From the NCBI GenBank assembly GCA_036971615.1, contig JAYKKR010000002.1, positions 3,286,001 to 3,350,000 on the forward strand: a stretch of DNA of 64,000 bases, written 5' to 3'. A model generated the notes under the pieces. The model worked only from the letters and a program-made list of their open reading frames with translations. It searched no databases and was not told where the DNA came from. This DNA is from Amyloporia xantha. Lineage: Eukaryota > Basidiomycota > Agaricomycetes > Polyporales > Adustoporiaceae. Position numbers and translations under genes: made by a program. The first letter of the stretch is position 1. Each line of letters starts with the position of its first letter. Positions 9,965 through 20,301 of the stretch are shown here, in pieces.

Positions 9965-11954
9965 ATGCTACACAAACACTCGACTGTAGTGGAGGCCTAT
10001 GGTGTACTTGGAATCGAGCAGGTTAGTCAGACTGTTCTGATGTAATGTTCATGTGGGTAATGGGACGCGTGCCTATGAACAGGGTTCATCACTTGAAGTC
10101 GTCAAGAACACTTACAAACAGGTGGGTGACGCGAAGACGTATTTGTCGACAGCCATATTGAACACATGCTGCTTTCACAGCTAGCTCTTAAGACTCACCC
10201 AGACAAGAATCCTGGAAACGAAGATGCCACCGCGCAGTTTCAGCGACTGAGCGAGGCGTACAATGTTCTCGTCAAGCATCTGGACAGGCCCTCTCCCTCT
10301 CAAGGGCACGCGCATGCGCGATCGTATGATTCATATGATCAATATGACGATTACGACTTTGAGGGTGACTATGACGATTCCGACGAATACGATTCAGAGT
10401 ATGAAGAGGACCTCGATTTCTACATGTCAGTGGGGCAGTATGCCATTCTCTTCAGTCAATTAATTTTTGCGACAGGTTTTTGTTTGAGCAGTTGTTAAGA
10501 GGCAGGGCGAGCCGCTTCACCAATACGCGTTAGTGTGGATCCGTTGTGGCTTACATGCTGAGCTTCTGACTGCTCATAAACGCAGGTTATCATGACCGCC
10601 GGATCCCTACACCAGAGACTTCTGAACAGTATCAAGCTCGCATCCGCCGTATGCGCGAGGAACAGGAACAGGCGGAGGCACGTCGAGTGAGGGAAGAGGC
10701 GTTGCGTAAGGCAACGATAGAGAAAGAACGCGAGAAAGGTAAGTTCCCGCCACAAGTGAATGAAAACATTTTGACCGTTTTTAACATCTCATCAGCAAGG
10801 AAAGAAGCGGAGGAGCGACAGAGAATGAAGGCTTTCAACAGAAAGGCGCAAGCAGCTGCCGAGCAGAGAACAGCCGAACAGAAAGCTCGTGCACAAAAGG
10901 AGCATCTTCAATCCCTTCGCTCCCAAGTATTTGCTGCCGCTCGTCGTGGAGACGTGGAAAGAGTTAAAAAAGGCGTCTGGGAAGATAACGTCGATGCTGC
11001 AGGTGGCGAAATTAGGAGTGGCTTGGAGGACTTCGTTCATTCTCACCCAGAAGACAAGCTTGAGACAATAATGCACATCGCCGCGAGGCGTGGAGATTCT
11101 GACCTGGTAGAATGGCTCGACTCCCACAGTACGCCCATCGTAGCTGCTTCTTGTGACTATAGCTTATCCACATTTCAGGTGCTGAACCTGAGGAGCGCGA
11201 TTCGCAAGGTTTCACAGCCTTCCACAATGCGCTACAGCACGGCCACATCCGGATCGTCAATTACTTCTTCGCATCTTATCCTCCTGAAGATGCAGACCAC
11301 TACGATGTGTACCGCCGTCCAGAGGCGAAGTCATTGTTGCGTCTTGCCATAGATTCCTCGGAACCTGAAGCGGTCTGGTTGATCCTTGACAAACGGCTCT
11401 CCACTGAGGACGAAATTAGCGCTGAATGGGTGTACGCAACCTCTAAAGCAGGGAAGGCAGCCATAATCGGGCAGCCCGGCACAAAGAACGAGGAAAAGTA
11501 CGATGAGATTCGTAATCTTCTGATGAGCTTCGGGGATTTTCCTCCTGAGGGCGAACAAGCTGGTTCTCAGAGACCAGAGGAACACCGTGCGCCCGAGGTG
11601 TCTAGCAACAATACCGCTTATCCTCATTCATCATCGGAAGAATCCTCCGCTTCTGGAGATCCGGTATCGGGTACACAACCCTCGCAAAACATCCCACAAC
11701 GGCCTCCAAGATCACATCGTGGCCAACGATATTTCCGCCGGCCCTATAAGCATCATCAGCAACCGCGTCAAAACGGTACATCTCCAGTCTCCGAACAGTT
11801 TGTCCCGAATACGGCGGAGCACGATTCTCATAAACCGGCTAGAGACTTTTACTCGCAACCGACTCCATTTACAGATCATGCTCGAGGACGAGGACGGGGC
11901 AGAGGTAGGGGCAGAGGTCGCGCCCGTGGCAGAGGTCAGGCACCGCCGGCTTAG
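9965..11954 (+). CDS. J-domain / ankyrin-like / RGG protein
   Basis: This is a probable Hsp70 co-chaperone with a nucleic-acid-binding tail. Exon 1 (9965-10021, MLHKHSTVVEAYGVLGIEQ), exon 2 (10083-10121) and exon 3 (from 10181) assemble a J domain with the HPD motif intact (KTHPDKNPGNEDA). Next come an acidic Asp/Tyr-rich linker (YDSYDQYDDYDFEGDYDD) and a charged coiled-coil region (REEQEQAEARRVREEALRK, then RKEAEERQRMKAF). Ankyrin-like segments follow (VFAAARRGDVERVKKGVWE; MHIAARRGDSDLVEWL; GFTAFHNALQHGHIRIVNYFF). The C-terminus is low-complexity and ends in RGRGRGRGRGRARGRG, an RGG/RG box typical of RNA binding and arginine methylation. At least five short introns are needed. The J domain and RG tail are plain in the sequence; the ankyrin call and the role are inference. 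Confidence 0.85.
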
Positions 11955-12334
11955 TCTGATAGTTGTCCTCCACGTCCACGTCCACCTTCACCATACTTGT
12001 TTGAAAATTCTTGTTATGCGCCGTTTCCGCTGATCTTTGCAAGCACGCCCTCGATATAACCACTCATTAGAACCACCTGCAAATTCTAATCACGCTCTGT
12101 TAGGCATTTCCACTTTACCATCGTATTCGCGAGTATTTTCACCAGCTACCAGGTCCTACTATAGTTCTGTTATTCAATCAGTATATTACGTACATGTAAC
12201 TGCAATTCCAGTAAATAGACGGCTCCGCTCTGAGCTTTATTGGATCACATCACTTCCCGACTCACGGATTGTCCGAGAGCTGTTCGTGTATAACTACCAC
12301 TTGTACAGTACGTTCATTATGTAAAACAACAGGG

Positions 12335-12362
12335 TTAGTGGCTGGCACTCGCTGCCCACTAA
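12335..12362. other. Inverted repeat TTAGTGG...CCACTAA
   Basis: TTAGTGG (12335-12341) and CCACTAA (12356-12362) are perfect reverse complements around a 14-nt loop. The left arm with its following bases (TTAGTGGCTGGC) also occurs in the Helitron subterminal repeat near 9173, so it may be an old transposon remnant. No function is assigned. Confidence 0.4.
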
Positions 12363-12366
12363 GATA

Positions 12367-12406
12367 TGCTTACGTAACCACAGATGGCGCCGCCTGCTTA
12401 CGTAAC
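12367..12406. promoter_or_regulatory. Duplicated TTACGTAA element upstream of LUC7
   Basis: The 12-mer TGCTTACGTAAC occurs at 12367-12378 and again at 12395-12406. Each contains the palindrome TTACGTAA, the known recognition sequence of Yap/CREB-type bZIP factors in fungi. It lies about 120-160 bases before the LUC7 start codon. The repeat is seen; a regulatory role is inference. Confidence 0.45.
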
Positions 12407-12524
12407 GATCCCTTTGGTCGAGAGTACTAAGCTGTAGTGCCTAGTACCTTTCGCTGCGTAGCGTACCTCTCAGCAGGCCCTTACCACTCCGTGTTGCACA
12501 ATCTCTACCTGCAAGCTCACAAAG

Positions 12525-13826
12525 ATGGGTCGCCTCGCAGAAATGCAAAGGAAGCTCTTAGAGGTATGTTGGTCCACTCATGCGGTACTAAAAGCGTTTA
12601 CTGACCTCTGGCAGCAAATGATGGGTCCGGAGGCCATGGGTGTTGCGAATGCCAATTTGACGTGGTCAGACGAGAAAGTCTGCCGAAACTTTCTTTGCGG
12701 CACATGTCCTCATACTCTATTCACCAACACAGTGAGTCCCTGCTGACGTTTCTACCTTGAAGTCGCTTAAGCAAGTTTGGTTAGAAAATGGACCTTGGTG
12801 CCTGTCCCAAGTCACACACAGAGCGGCTGAAGACCGAGTACCTGCAAGCGAAAGAGGCCAACCCGAACGATCCCATATTTTCTCGTTTCCAGACGGAATA
12901 TGAATCCAATATCTTTGCTTTCGTCGACGAGTGCGACAGAAGGATCAGGGCAGCGCATAGGAGATTGGAAAAAACTCCAGAGGAAAACGCGAAGACTACA
13001 AATTTGGTATGTACGTCTTCTTTGTGTACTGGACCAGCGCCTAATGCCGTGTAGATGCGAGAAATTGCGGAAATCGAGTTGGCTATTCAAGGTGGGACAG
13101 AGAAGATCGAGACGCTCGGTAGGTCCTTCAGTCCAATCAATTTTCGTATTCTTATGTTGTTTCAGGCGAACAAGGAAAGGTAGACGAGTCTATGAGGGAG
13201 ATGGCTGCCATTGAAGCATTGAAAAGTGAAAAAGCTGACAAGGAGGTGCGATTGGTCTTTTTTCCATTTGAGTCGTGAATACTCATACAAACTATTCAGA
13301 GAGAATTGCAACAATTGACCGATACGTCGGGAGCATCTGGGCACCAGAAACTGCGTGTATGCGACGTGTGTGGTGCATACCTCTCGGTCCTTGACTCGGA
13401 TCGTCGTTTGGCAGATCACTTCGGTGGAAAGGTCCGTCTACATGTCTGTTGGTTGGCAATCGCTCACATTGCTAACAATCCTATTTAGATGCATCTGGGT
13501 TATCACGAGCTCCGAAACATGTTAGTGAAATTCAAAGAGGAGCGAGAGAAGCGTAAGATGGCACCCCCTTCATCCGTGCCGTCTGCCTCCCCGGCTGGAG
13601 CTGGAAGCGGTGGTATTCCACCGGCTCCCAGCGGTGTACCGCCTCGAGGTGGCGACTACCGTGCGTCGCGGGATGACTATCGCGACCGAGGTTTCGACAG
13701 ACATTTGTCCCGTTATGAGTGAGTTCATCCGCATGATTTATATGATGCATGTCTAATGTTTACAACCATGATAATAGTGACCGACGGAGAGAGCGTTCGC
13801 GATCACCCGGACGCCGGAGATACTGA
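12525..13826 (+). CDS. LUC7: LUC7-like U1 snRNP-associated splicing factor
   Basis: LUC7 is a U1 snRNP component that helps select 5' splice sites in the nucleus. Eight exons join in frame: 12525-12563, 12615-12731, 12785-13006, 13055-13118, 13166-13245, 13300-13431, 13489-13718 and 13778-13826. The N-terminal MGRLAEMQRKLLE and MMGPEAMG segments are typical of the family. The first zinc finger reads KVCRNFLCGTCPHTLF...LGACPKSH. A central helical region (HRRLEKTPEENAK) follows, and the second zinc finger is RVCDVCGAYLSVLDSDRRLADHFGGKMHLGYHELR. The C-terminus is a short Arg/Asp/Ser-rich tail ending RSRSPGRRRY, as in RS-domain splicing factors. It looks complete. Confidence 0.95.
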
Positions 13827-14168
13827 GTGCTTTCCTCCTGCTTGTGATGCTATCGTGTTGCCCTGTATTGCCTGTTTATTGAGTATAGCCTATACGATGT
13901 GTTCACTTCATGATATTGAGGATTCGGGAGATTGCTGATTACTTCAGCTGTGAAAACATCTGCGTGATTCTCAGTGTGTAGTACGCTCTGGATTTTGCTC
14001 GGTGCAGTATGCATCATGGTACTGGCACTTGGTTATGTAAGTGCTATGACGGTGTCTGCTCGATCGCGTCTACGGCTGTGTACGGTAGTGTTGGCCTACT
14101 TCTGCCTCTGGCACCGACACTGCAATATTGAGGTTTCTTTCCTGGGTCGCGACAGTATTAGGACCTAG
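13827..14168. other. Intergenic between LUC7 and GAA1
   Basis: About 340 bases with no recognisable gene. They presumably contain the LUC7 3' UTR and the GAA1 promoter. Confidence 0.5.
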
Positions 14169-16659
14169 ATGAAGCTTACATTGCTCGCGACCTTGCCTGC
14201 CAAGGTTCGTGCATATATCAAGCCAAAGAGCGACCGAAATGCGATCAAAATACGAAGGCGTCGGAAGCTAGTCGGTCTACTCTGGAGAACGTTACCTACA
14301 ATTACGTCTGTGATGACCGGACCTCCTATGCTTTCCTCTCTCATTATGTCTTGACGTGTAGATTGCTACTGCTTTCGGCTGGCTATGTGTGGATGTTGGC
14401 TATTCCCTTGTCAATGTTGCGCCAGGGGACGTATATTGACGAGAATGCACTGCAACCAGGACAAGTGTGTATATATGCAGACTCCTCTCATATCCTTAGC
14501 ACTTACTCTGCCTACACACAGGTCAATACGTATTGGAATTGGGGAGATGTACATCGTGCTGATCAATATCTAATTGAATTGGAACGACTGCACAATCACA
14601 ATGCTACAAGTGAGGAGTAAGATTATGTTATTCATTTCTTGCGTTGTCGATTTTATCATTGCATTCCCATACAGAATTTCTGGGTTCATAGTCACCGAGT
14701 TCGAAAAAATGGGAATACCGGCCTCATCACAGCGCTATTCCTTCCAAACCACATCAGGAGTGAGGCGTTCTTCTTGTCAATGTATCCGACAAACTGATCG
14801 ACCTCCACACTTAGCACAGGAATGGTACAAATTCCTATGCCATTTCTTCCTCTCCGCGTGCTGCTGGTATAGAAGCCATGGTTATTAGTGCCTCTTGGTT
14901 GAGCAGGACTGGAGAGGGCGATGGAACCCTCAACCTCCGAGGAGTCGCCAGTGTCCTGTCACTAGCAGAATTTCTCACACGTATGAGATATACATTGCTT
15001 TGGGGAAATGTCTCTTATTATTGAACAGGTCATTCTTTGTGGGCGAAGGATCTCATCTTCGTGATCAGCGATGGATATTTGGACGGAATGCAAGCCTGGA
15101 TTACTGCTTATCACGGCGCGTTGCAATCTAGTGAATATCTTCTCTCGTGTCCAAACGCCGTCTGACGAGTATTGCAGATGTTCACGCGGAGCCATTGAAG
15201 TTATCCTCAGGCGTTATATGGACCGCTCTGAACATTGATTACCCGGGCCATTCTTTCTCTCATCTTGGTGTCTTCTTTGGTGCGTCTTCCTCACATCAAC
15301 AGTGATATTAATACTGAGGTTGGTTTCCGCTAGAGGGCCTCAATGGCCGTCTTCCCAACCAGGATCTCATCAACTCATTACAGTCAATATCCCGCTGGAC
15401 GGGGGGTGTTCCTGTACTGGTGTATGATCATATGGATCCTCGTGATTTCCGTCCTCGACAGCATGAGTTGACTGGTATACCATCGTGGTTCCCGAATTTC
15501 ATCAAGGAAAGTGACGGAGCGAACGAATACGCTCATCGAGCCAAGAATATGTTACGACACGTTGGTTACCAGGCCCGAGGCAAATCGAGTGGTATACATG
15601 GACTGTTGCATCAGTGCGTCCACTTTTCAGCTAGAACTTAATACGTCATATTCACTGGTAACCTGTTCACGTTTGCAGATTTCGCATTGATGCAATAACT
15701 CTATTTGCTGTACCTGCCCCTGGCCCGCATGGGTTTCATGCAATAGGACGGTATGTAAATCACAATTTTCGGCTACCAAAAGCTGACACTGTGGGACTTC
15801 TAGTATTGTGGAGTCTACGCTGAGGACAACAAATAACTTGCTTGAACGACTTCATGCTTCATTCTTCTTCTATCTGCTTGTCGAAACGACGGCATTCCTC
15901 AAGATTGGAAGCTACTTACCCAGCGTCATATTGATAAGCGTAGCCATGCTGTTTACAGGCTTGAGAACATGGGTCAGTGCTGGCTGGGTGCAAGTTGCCG
16001 CTCAGACAGATGCGAGCGTCGAGAAGAACAAGGACTCGTCATCTGTTAACCAAGAAAGCTGGTCGCGAAGAGATCGGCCAGTATTGAAGGCTTTGAGTAT
16101 CATGCTCATTACTCATGCAATGGGCATCTTCGCATTTTATGTTATCACGCAGTCATGGTTTCTCCGATACCAGACAGTGAGCACTTGTGTTATCTTGTAT
16201 GCTTTTGCATAAACTTACATCGATCCATGCCAGGCGTGCAGTATCACTTTGGGCATTATTAGCTTCCTCCTGCCACTGGCTGTTGGTCGAGCGCTCACTG
16301 AACCATCCTTACAAAGAGTCTCTCCGCTCTCCACAGTCTTGAAATCCTTCAATCTATGTCTGGCATCGACTGTTACTTCTGTCATCTCCGTCTTCAATTT
16401 TTCCATGGCGGCTGTCCTTGCAATTCTATTAGGAGTGCCACTTTGCTATTCCGTCTCCGTACCGAGTATACAGGGCCGCATCCTGAGATACATCGCCTAC
16501 TTTTCCCTCGCAATGGGGTGGACCGCGACCGGACACGAGCGACTACGGGATGCGGTCATGGACTGGGAGCTTCTGGGGGTCTGGTTTGCACCGTTTGTTT
16601 GTATAGTGTATGCACCGTTAGTGCTACAGGCGGCAGTCGTCTGCCTTATACCCCCGTAG
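14169..16659 (+). CDS. GAA1: GPI transamidase component GAA1
   Basis: Gaa1 is an ER-membrane subunit of the complex that attaches GPI anchors to proteins. The start gives a short basic N-terminus (RNAIKIRRRRKLVGLL), then a first membrane segment (LLLLSAGYVWMLAIPLS). The conserved luminal block follows: TYIDENALQPGQ|VNTYWNWGDV and FIVTEFEKMGIPASSQRY. Next come NGTNSYAISSSPRAAGIEAM, WAKDLIFVISDGYLDGMQAW and WTALNIDYPGHSFSHLGVFFEG. The C-terminal half is hydrophobic with several membrane spans (ILISVAMLFTGLRTW, ALSIMLITHAMGIFAFYVI, LGIISFLLPLAVG, MAAVLAILLGVPLCYSV and a last span near the stop). The splicing needed includes one acceptor at CTTAG near 14814 to preserve the frame into HRNGTNSYA. 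It ends 95 bases from the convergent TAF7 gene. Confidence 0.92.
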
Positions 16660-16754
16660 CAGTCTCACACAAAATATATTCATACGTGACACATGCAGGA
16701 AAGACAATGATGTGAAACAGCCTCCGTACTGCAGGAAGTATGTACGTGTTTCGT

Positions 16755-18446
16755 TCAGTCGACGTCCATCCCGGTGCCAGGATCATCACCGAATAGGTCA
16801 TCATCGTCCGCACCCTCCTCACCATCTACTTCTTCGTTGCCACCTTCCGTCTCAGCATCTTCAGCCGCAATACCTTCCTTCTTCAAACGCTGCTTCTCTT
16901 TCATTTCATCCCTCTGAGCAAGTTTCATGTCCAAATCTGCTTGCAGCTTCTTCAATGCATCCTCGAATCGCCGCTGCGGAAATGCATTCAATGAAAGCGT
17001 TCAAAGGGCGAGCAGAAACCCTCACCCTGATCAACGGATTTGCTGAGCTAGCGATTTCGTTGCCCTTTTTCGCCACCGCTGCTTCCAAGTCTCTGATCTC
17101 CTCGTTCAGCAGCTTCCTAGTTTGCACCATCTCGTCGTCGTCGTCATCATCTTCCTCTTCGCTTTCATCCTCCTCGTCTTCTTCATCCTCCTCTTCGTCG
17201 TCACCTTCAGCCTCTTCATCTCCCAGAGCCAAGTCTAGCTCTGCTGCCAACTCCTCATCAATATCTCCATCCTCACGCCCCTCGTCGCCTTCATCCTCGG
17301 CCTCACCATCTCCTAGATCCTGGCCTGGAGTAGGAGCATCTCCAAGGTCTGAGCCAATGAAAGGAGTTGGTGCATCAAGCACTTCTTTTTCAATATACTC
17401 GGAGTCTGATAAGTCAGGATTGACATTCTCGAGAACATCTGCGCATAATCAGACAGTTATCTATAGTTCTACCTGATAATGCTCACCATATTTGACTTCC
17501 GACGCCAATGCATCTTCTTCAAGCAGTCTCTCCACTTCTTGCTCAACAGTCTCAATAGTCTGTCGGGCGCGGATCAGCTCGAATCGGGTTGCTATGAAAA
17601 TGAACGTACACGACGATTGACTCTTTTACGGAATCTGCGTTTCCGCACATGATGCAACGGGGGAGTGATCCCATGAGGCCAGATGAACTCGTCAACATTA
17701 AAACTCCTCTGATTTGTGAGCGCATCTTCGCTTTCAACAAGATTTTCAACGACCAGCATCTGCACCGGAAATAATGAGCGAACAAAACACAGCATGATAG
17801 GGCGAATCCGGCAACCTGACAAATATCTGCCACTTTGAACATTGCTTTGTTATCTAGAGTCTTCTGCGACTCTATAATGCACGGTAGATCCACAAGCTTC
17901 GACGAATATGTGTGGTTACCAATATGAAATACGGCTCGTCTTGAGTCTGGATGGGCATTAAAACCCATGCGCCCACAAAGAAACCTCAAAGCACGCACCC
18001 TTGAACTTGAACCATACATCACCGCTCACTTCCCGTGCTGCAGTCATCTTCCTGAGCCTGTCACAGTCCTCCCCGGGTGGCATCCTCAGTATGAACTGCT
18101 CCTCAAACACTAGGTCTTCATCATCCGAATCTAGTTCCCGGTCATACTGACCTAGGAAGGACATCCCAGGCGCCTGGGCCGCTGCCTTCTCGCTCAGCTT
18201 GAGCTTGAGCTTAGGCTGCGGCTTATTCCTATTAGTCGCAGAGCGAGTCGTGCGTGTTTCTGTGTGGTCTATGGTAGGTCCATACACAGGAGGAGTACTG
18301 CGGCGAGACGAGGAACGGGTCATGGTGCGGATCGCTGCATTGCGAGGTGGCCGGTAGTCTTGATCAGCATTCTTGGAGCCATTAACTGTGGAGGGTCCCG
18401 CGACCTGTTCTTCGACGTCGTCGACAACGATGAGGTCGTCTTCCAT
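16755..18446 (-). CDS. TAF7: TFIID subunit TAF7
   Basis: TAF7 (TAFII55) is a subunit of the general transcription factor TFIID. Reading from 18446 leftward, a Ser/Arg-rich N-terminus precedes the TAFII55 domain. That domain has EEQFILRMPPGEDCDRLRK, a second exon with AVFHIGNHTYSSKLVDLPCI and IESQKTLDNKAMFKVADIC, and then MLVVENLVESE. The hallmark WPHGITPPLHHVRKRRFRK follows. The remainder is very acidic (EEDEEDEEDESEEEDDDDD) with a coiled-coil segment (VQTRKLLNEEIRDLEAAV; RRFEDALKKLQADLDMKLA), and the protein ends GTGMDVD. Several introns are needed, including a phase-1 donor after VWFKFK near 18003. It is convergent with GAA1 and divergent from the Sam37-like gene 131 bases away. Confidence 0.93.
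17124..17230 (-). repeat. Low-complexity acidic coding tract in TAF7
   Basis: Runs of TCA/TCC/TCG triplets on the plus strand encode the Asp/Glu tract of TAF7. This is simple-sequence DNA inside an exon. It also creates a long meaningless poly-serine frame on the plus strand. Confidence 0.7.
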
Positions 18447-18577
18447 GGATGTAGCAGTCAGTAGCAGAGAGGGGCCGTCCTCCCTAAGCGCGCAGTATAA
18501 TACGCGCTATGTCACGATGTGACAGGCTGCCCATTTCTGGCCGACGCGACTGAGCAGTGAGCACGTCGCAGACAGCC

Positions 18578-20008
18578 ATGTCCCAGGCCTCCTCAACAGC
18601 ACCTGTGCTCCACATATGGCCTCCGCATGATTCTGCACTATCATTTGACCCCATGAGCGTTGCAGCTCTCCTGCACCTCCAACTCGCGATTCCTGGACGG
18701 TACACCGTCGCATACACCGCGAATCCAGACATCTCTCCGAGTGGTAGGTCTGTCGCAGCCATTTCCCACTGGCTGTTTAGGTTCATCTGACGGACGAGAC
18801 TATGATCTTAGGACAGCTGCCTTATTTAACACACGGTCTACATAGCGTATCGACACTCCCTGCTATCGCCAAATATGCTGCCAACTGGGCAGGTGCTTCC
18901 GACATAGACGGGTCGCTCACTTCTGTGGAGAAGGCTCAGTTATACGCACGAACAGCCCACGTCCAGTCAGATTATGGCGACTTGGTGGTGAGCGTTACTT
19001 GTATCTGGGTTGTGTCATGCATTTCTCAGCTAGCACGCCTCATCTATCCATACAGGCGCATATGCTCTATTCTCTCCAACTAAATTGGTGGAAATTGACC
19101 CGACCCACGCTTGTATCAATGCTTCCGGTTCCCCAGCGCTATTATGTTCCCGGTCGGATACGCGAATTATATAAGTCTCGTCTGGAAGCTGCTGAACTGT
19201 GGGACATTCCTGGCACAGAAGAGGAGGCTGAAGAAGACAGCTTATCTGTGTTCCGCAAGGAGAAGAAGCAAAAGCGACCATCAAAAGCACAAAAGCTTGC
19301 AAGAGCATTCAAACGTGAACAAGTAAGTTCTTTGGCTGTCCGCATTTGTGTTGGCCTGACTGCGTTTCAGGTCCTTGACAGAGCACGCGTATTCTTTTCC
19401 AGCTATGAAAAGTTACTCGGCAACAATGTCTTCTTTCATTCACACAGCGAAAGGTGAAGTCGCGACGATGTGTTCAGCGTGGTGTGAGCTGCGATTAATT
19501 ATTTGCGCATCAATGCAGGCCCACCTCCCTGGACATTGTATTCGCTGCCCACACCCATATCCTCATCAGCCTGCCCTTTGCGGACACTCTCATTCAGTCG
19601 TTGCTCCTGGGCTCGTATCCTACCCTTGTCGCCCATGCCAAAGCCGTGCAGTCTTTTGCCGTTCCGGACTCAAGCGCATTCCCTTCCGCTACTCAATTTA
19701 GTCTGGCATCCTCTGTGCAGTCACTCTTTCCGCGGTCCGTGTTTTCTTGGGGCCGCCGACGTAAAGGACTAGGAGACAAGGAAGACAAGGAAGACCGGCG
19801 TTATGCCATGGCCCGGTGGGGATGGGGCGCTTTGGCGGTGGCTGGATTGGCGGTGTACTGGCAACTCTTCGGGCTGGGTCCAGGTATCCAAATTTCATTT
19901 GTCTCGAACGACACTGAGGAAGTCATAGACGAGGATGACGAGGATTTGCTGGAGGACTTGGAAGACGAAGATGAAGAGGTGGAAGAAGTCGACGATGACG
20001 AGTCTTGA
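18578..20008 (+). CDS. SAM37: Sam37/metaxin-like mitochondrial outer-membrane protein
   Basis: This family is part of the SAM complex, which inserts beta-barrel proteins such as Tom40 into the mitochondrial outer membrane. The start is MSQASSTAPVLHIWPP at 18578. The Tom37/metaxin N-terminal thioredoxin-like domain shows VLHIWPPHDSALSFDP and QLPYLTHGLHSVSTLPAIAKY. The GST-C-like helical part shows TSVEKAQLYARTAHVQSDYGDLV, then AHMLYSLQLNWWKLTRPTL and PVPQRYYVPGRIRELYKSRLE. Later segments are LDIVFAAHTHILISLPFADTLIQSLL and TLVAHAKAVQSF. A single membrane span near the C-terminus (WGWGALAVAGLAVYWQLFGLG) is followed by a strongly acidic tail (EDDEDLLEDLEDEDEEVEEV). About four introns. Whether it is called Sam37 or metaxin cannot be settled by eye. 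Confidence 0.8.
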
Positions 20009-20301
20009 TCTTCTTATAAATGTGGATATCCTACATGACGAGACCATATTTCTATGTCGCTTCTACGTTCTCACCGCTCTTTTTTGAAAACCATTATTTG
20101 AGTATTCGTGATCGTCGTCGCGGTCCCTCGTTCATGATCGCGCATGGTACACCTTGTGACTTCGGGCACGTGATGCACATGAGCTCATTGGATCGATCGC
20201 TTCCAAAGTCGCGCTCTCAATACTTTTGCAGCCCGTTTACACCCCCTTCGAGACCTTCACCATCACTTGCTGCTATCCTTCACTCTACGTCGACCGTGAA
20301 A

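Larger units (their letters stand above)
11955..12524. other. Intergenic between J-domain gene and LUC7
   Basis: No gene is seen. The region holds a 7-bp perfect inverted repeat (12335-12362), a duplicated TGCTTACGTAAC element (12367-12406), and the presumed LUC7 promoter. Confidence 0.5.

Noticed and set aside
16712..17476. 254-codon plus-strand frame with long poly-serine
   Set aside because: It is the antisense shadow of the acidic TAF7 tract; the serine runs are complements of Glu/Asp codons.
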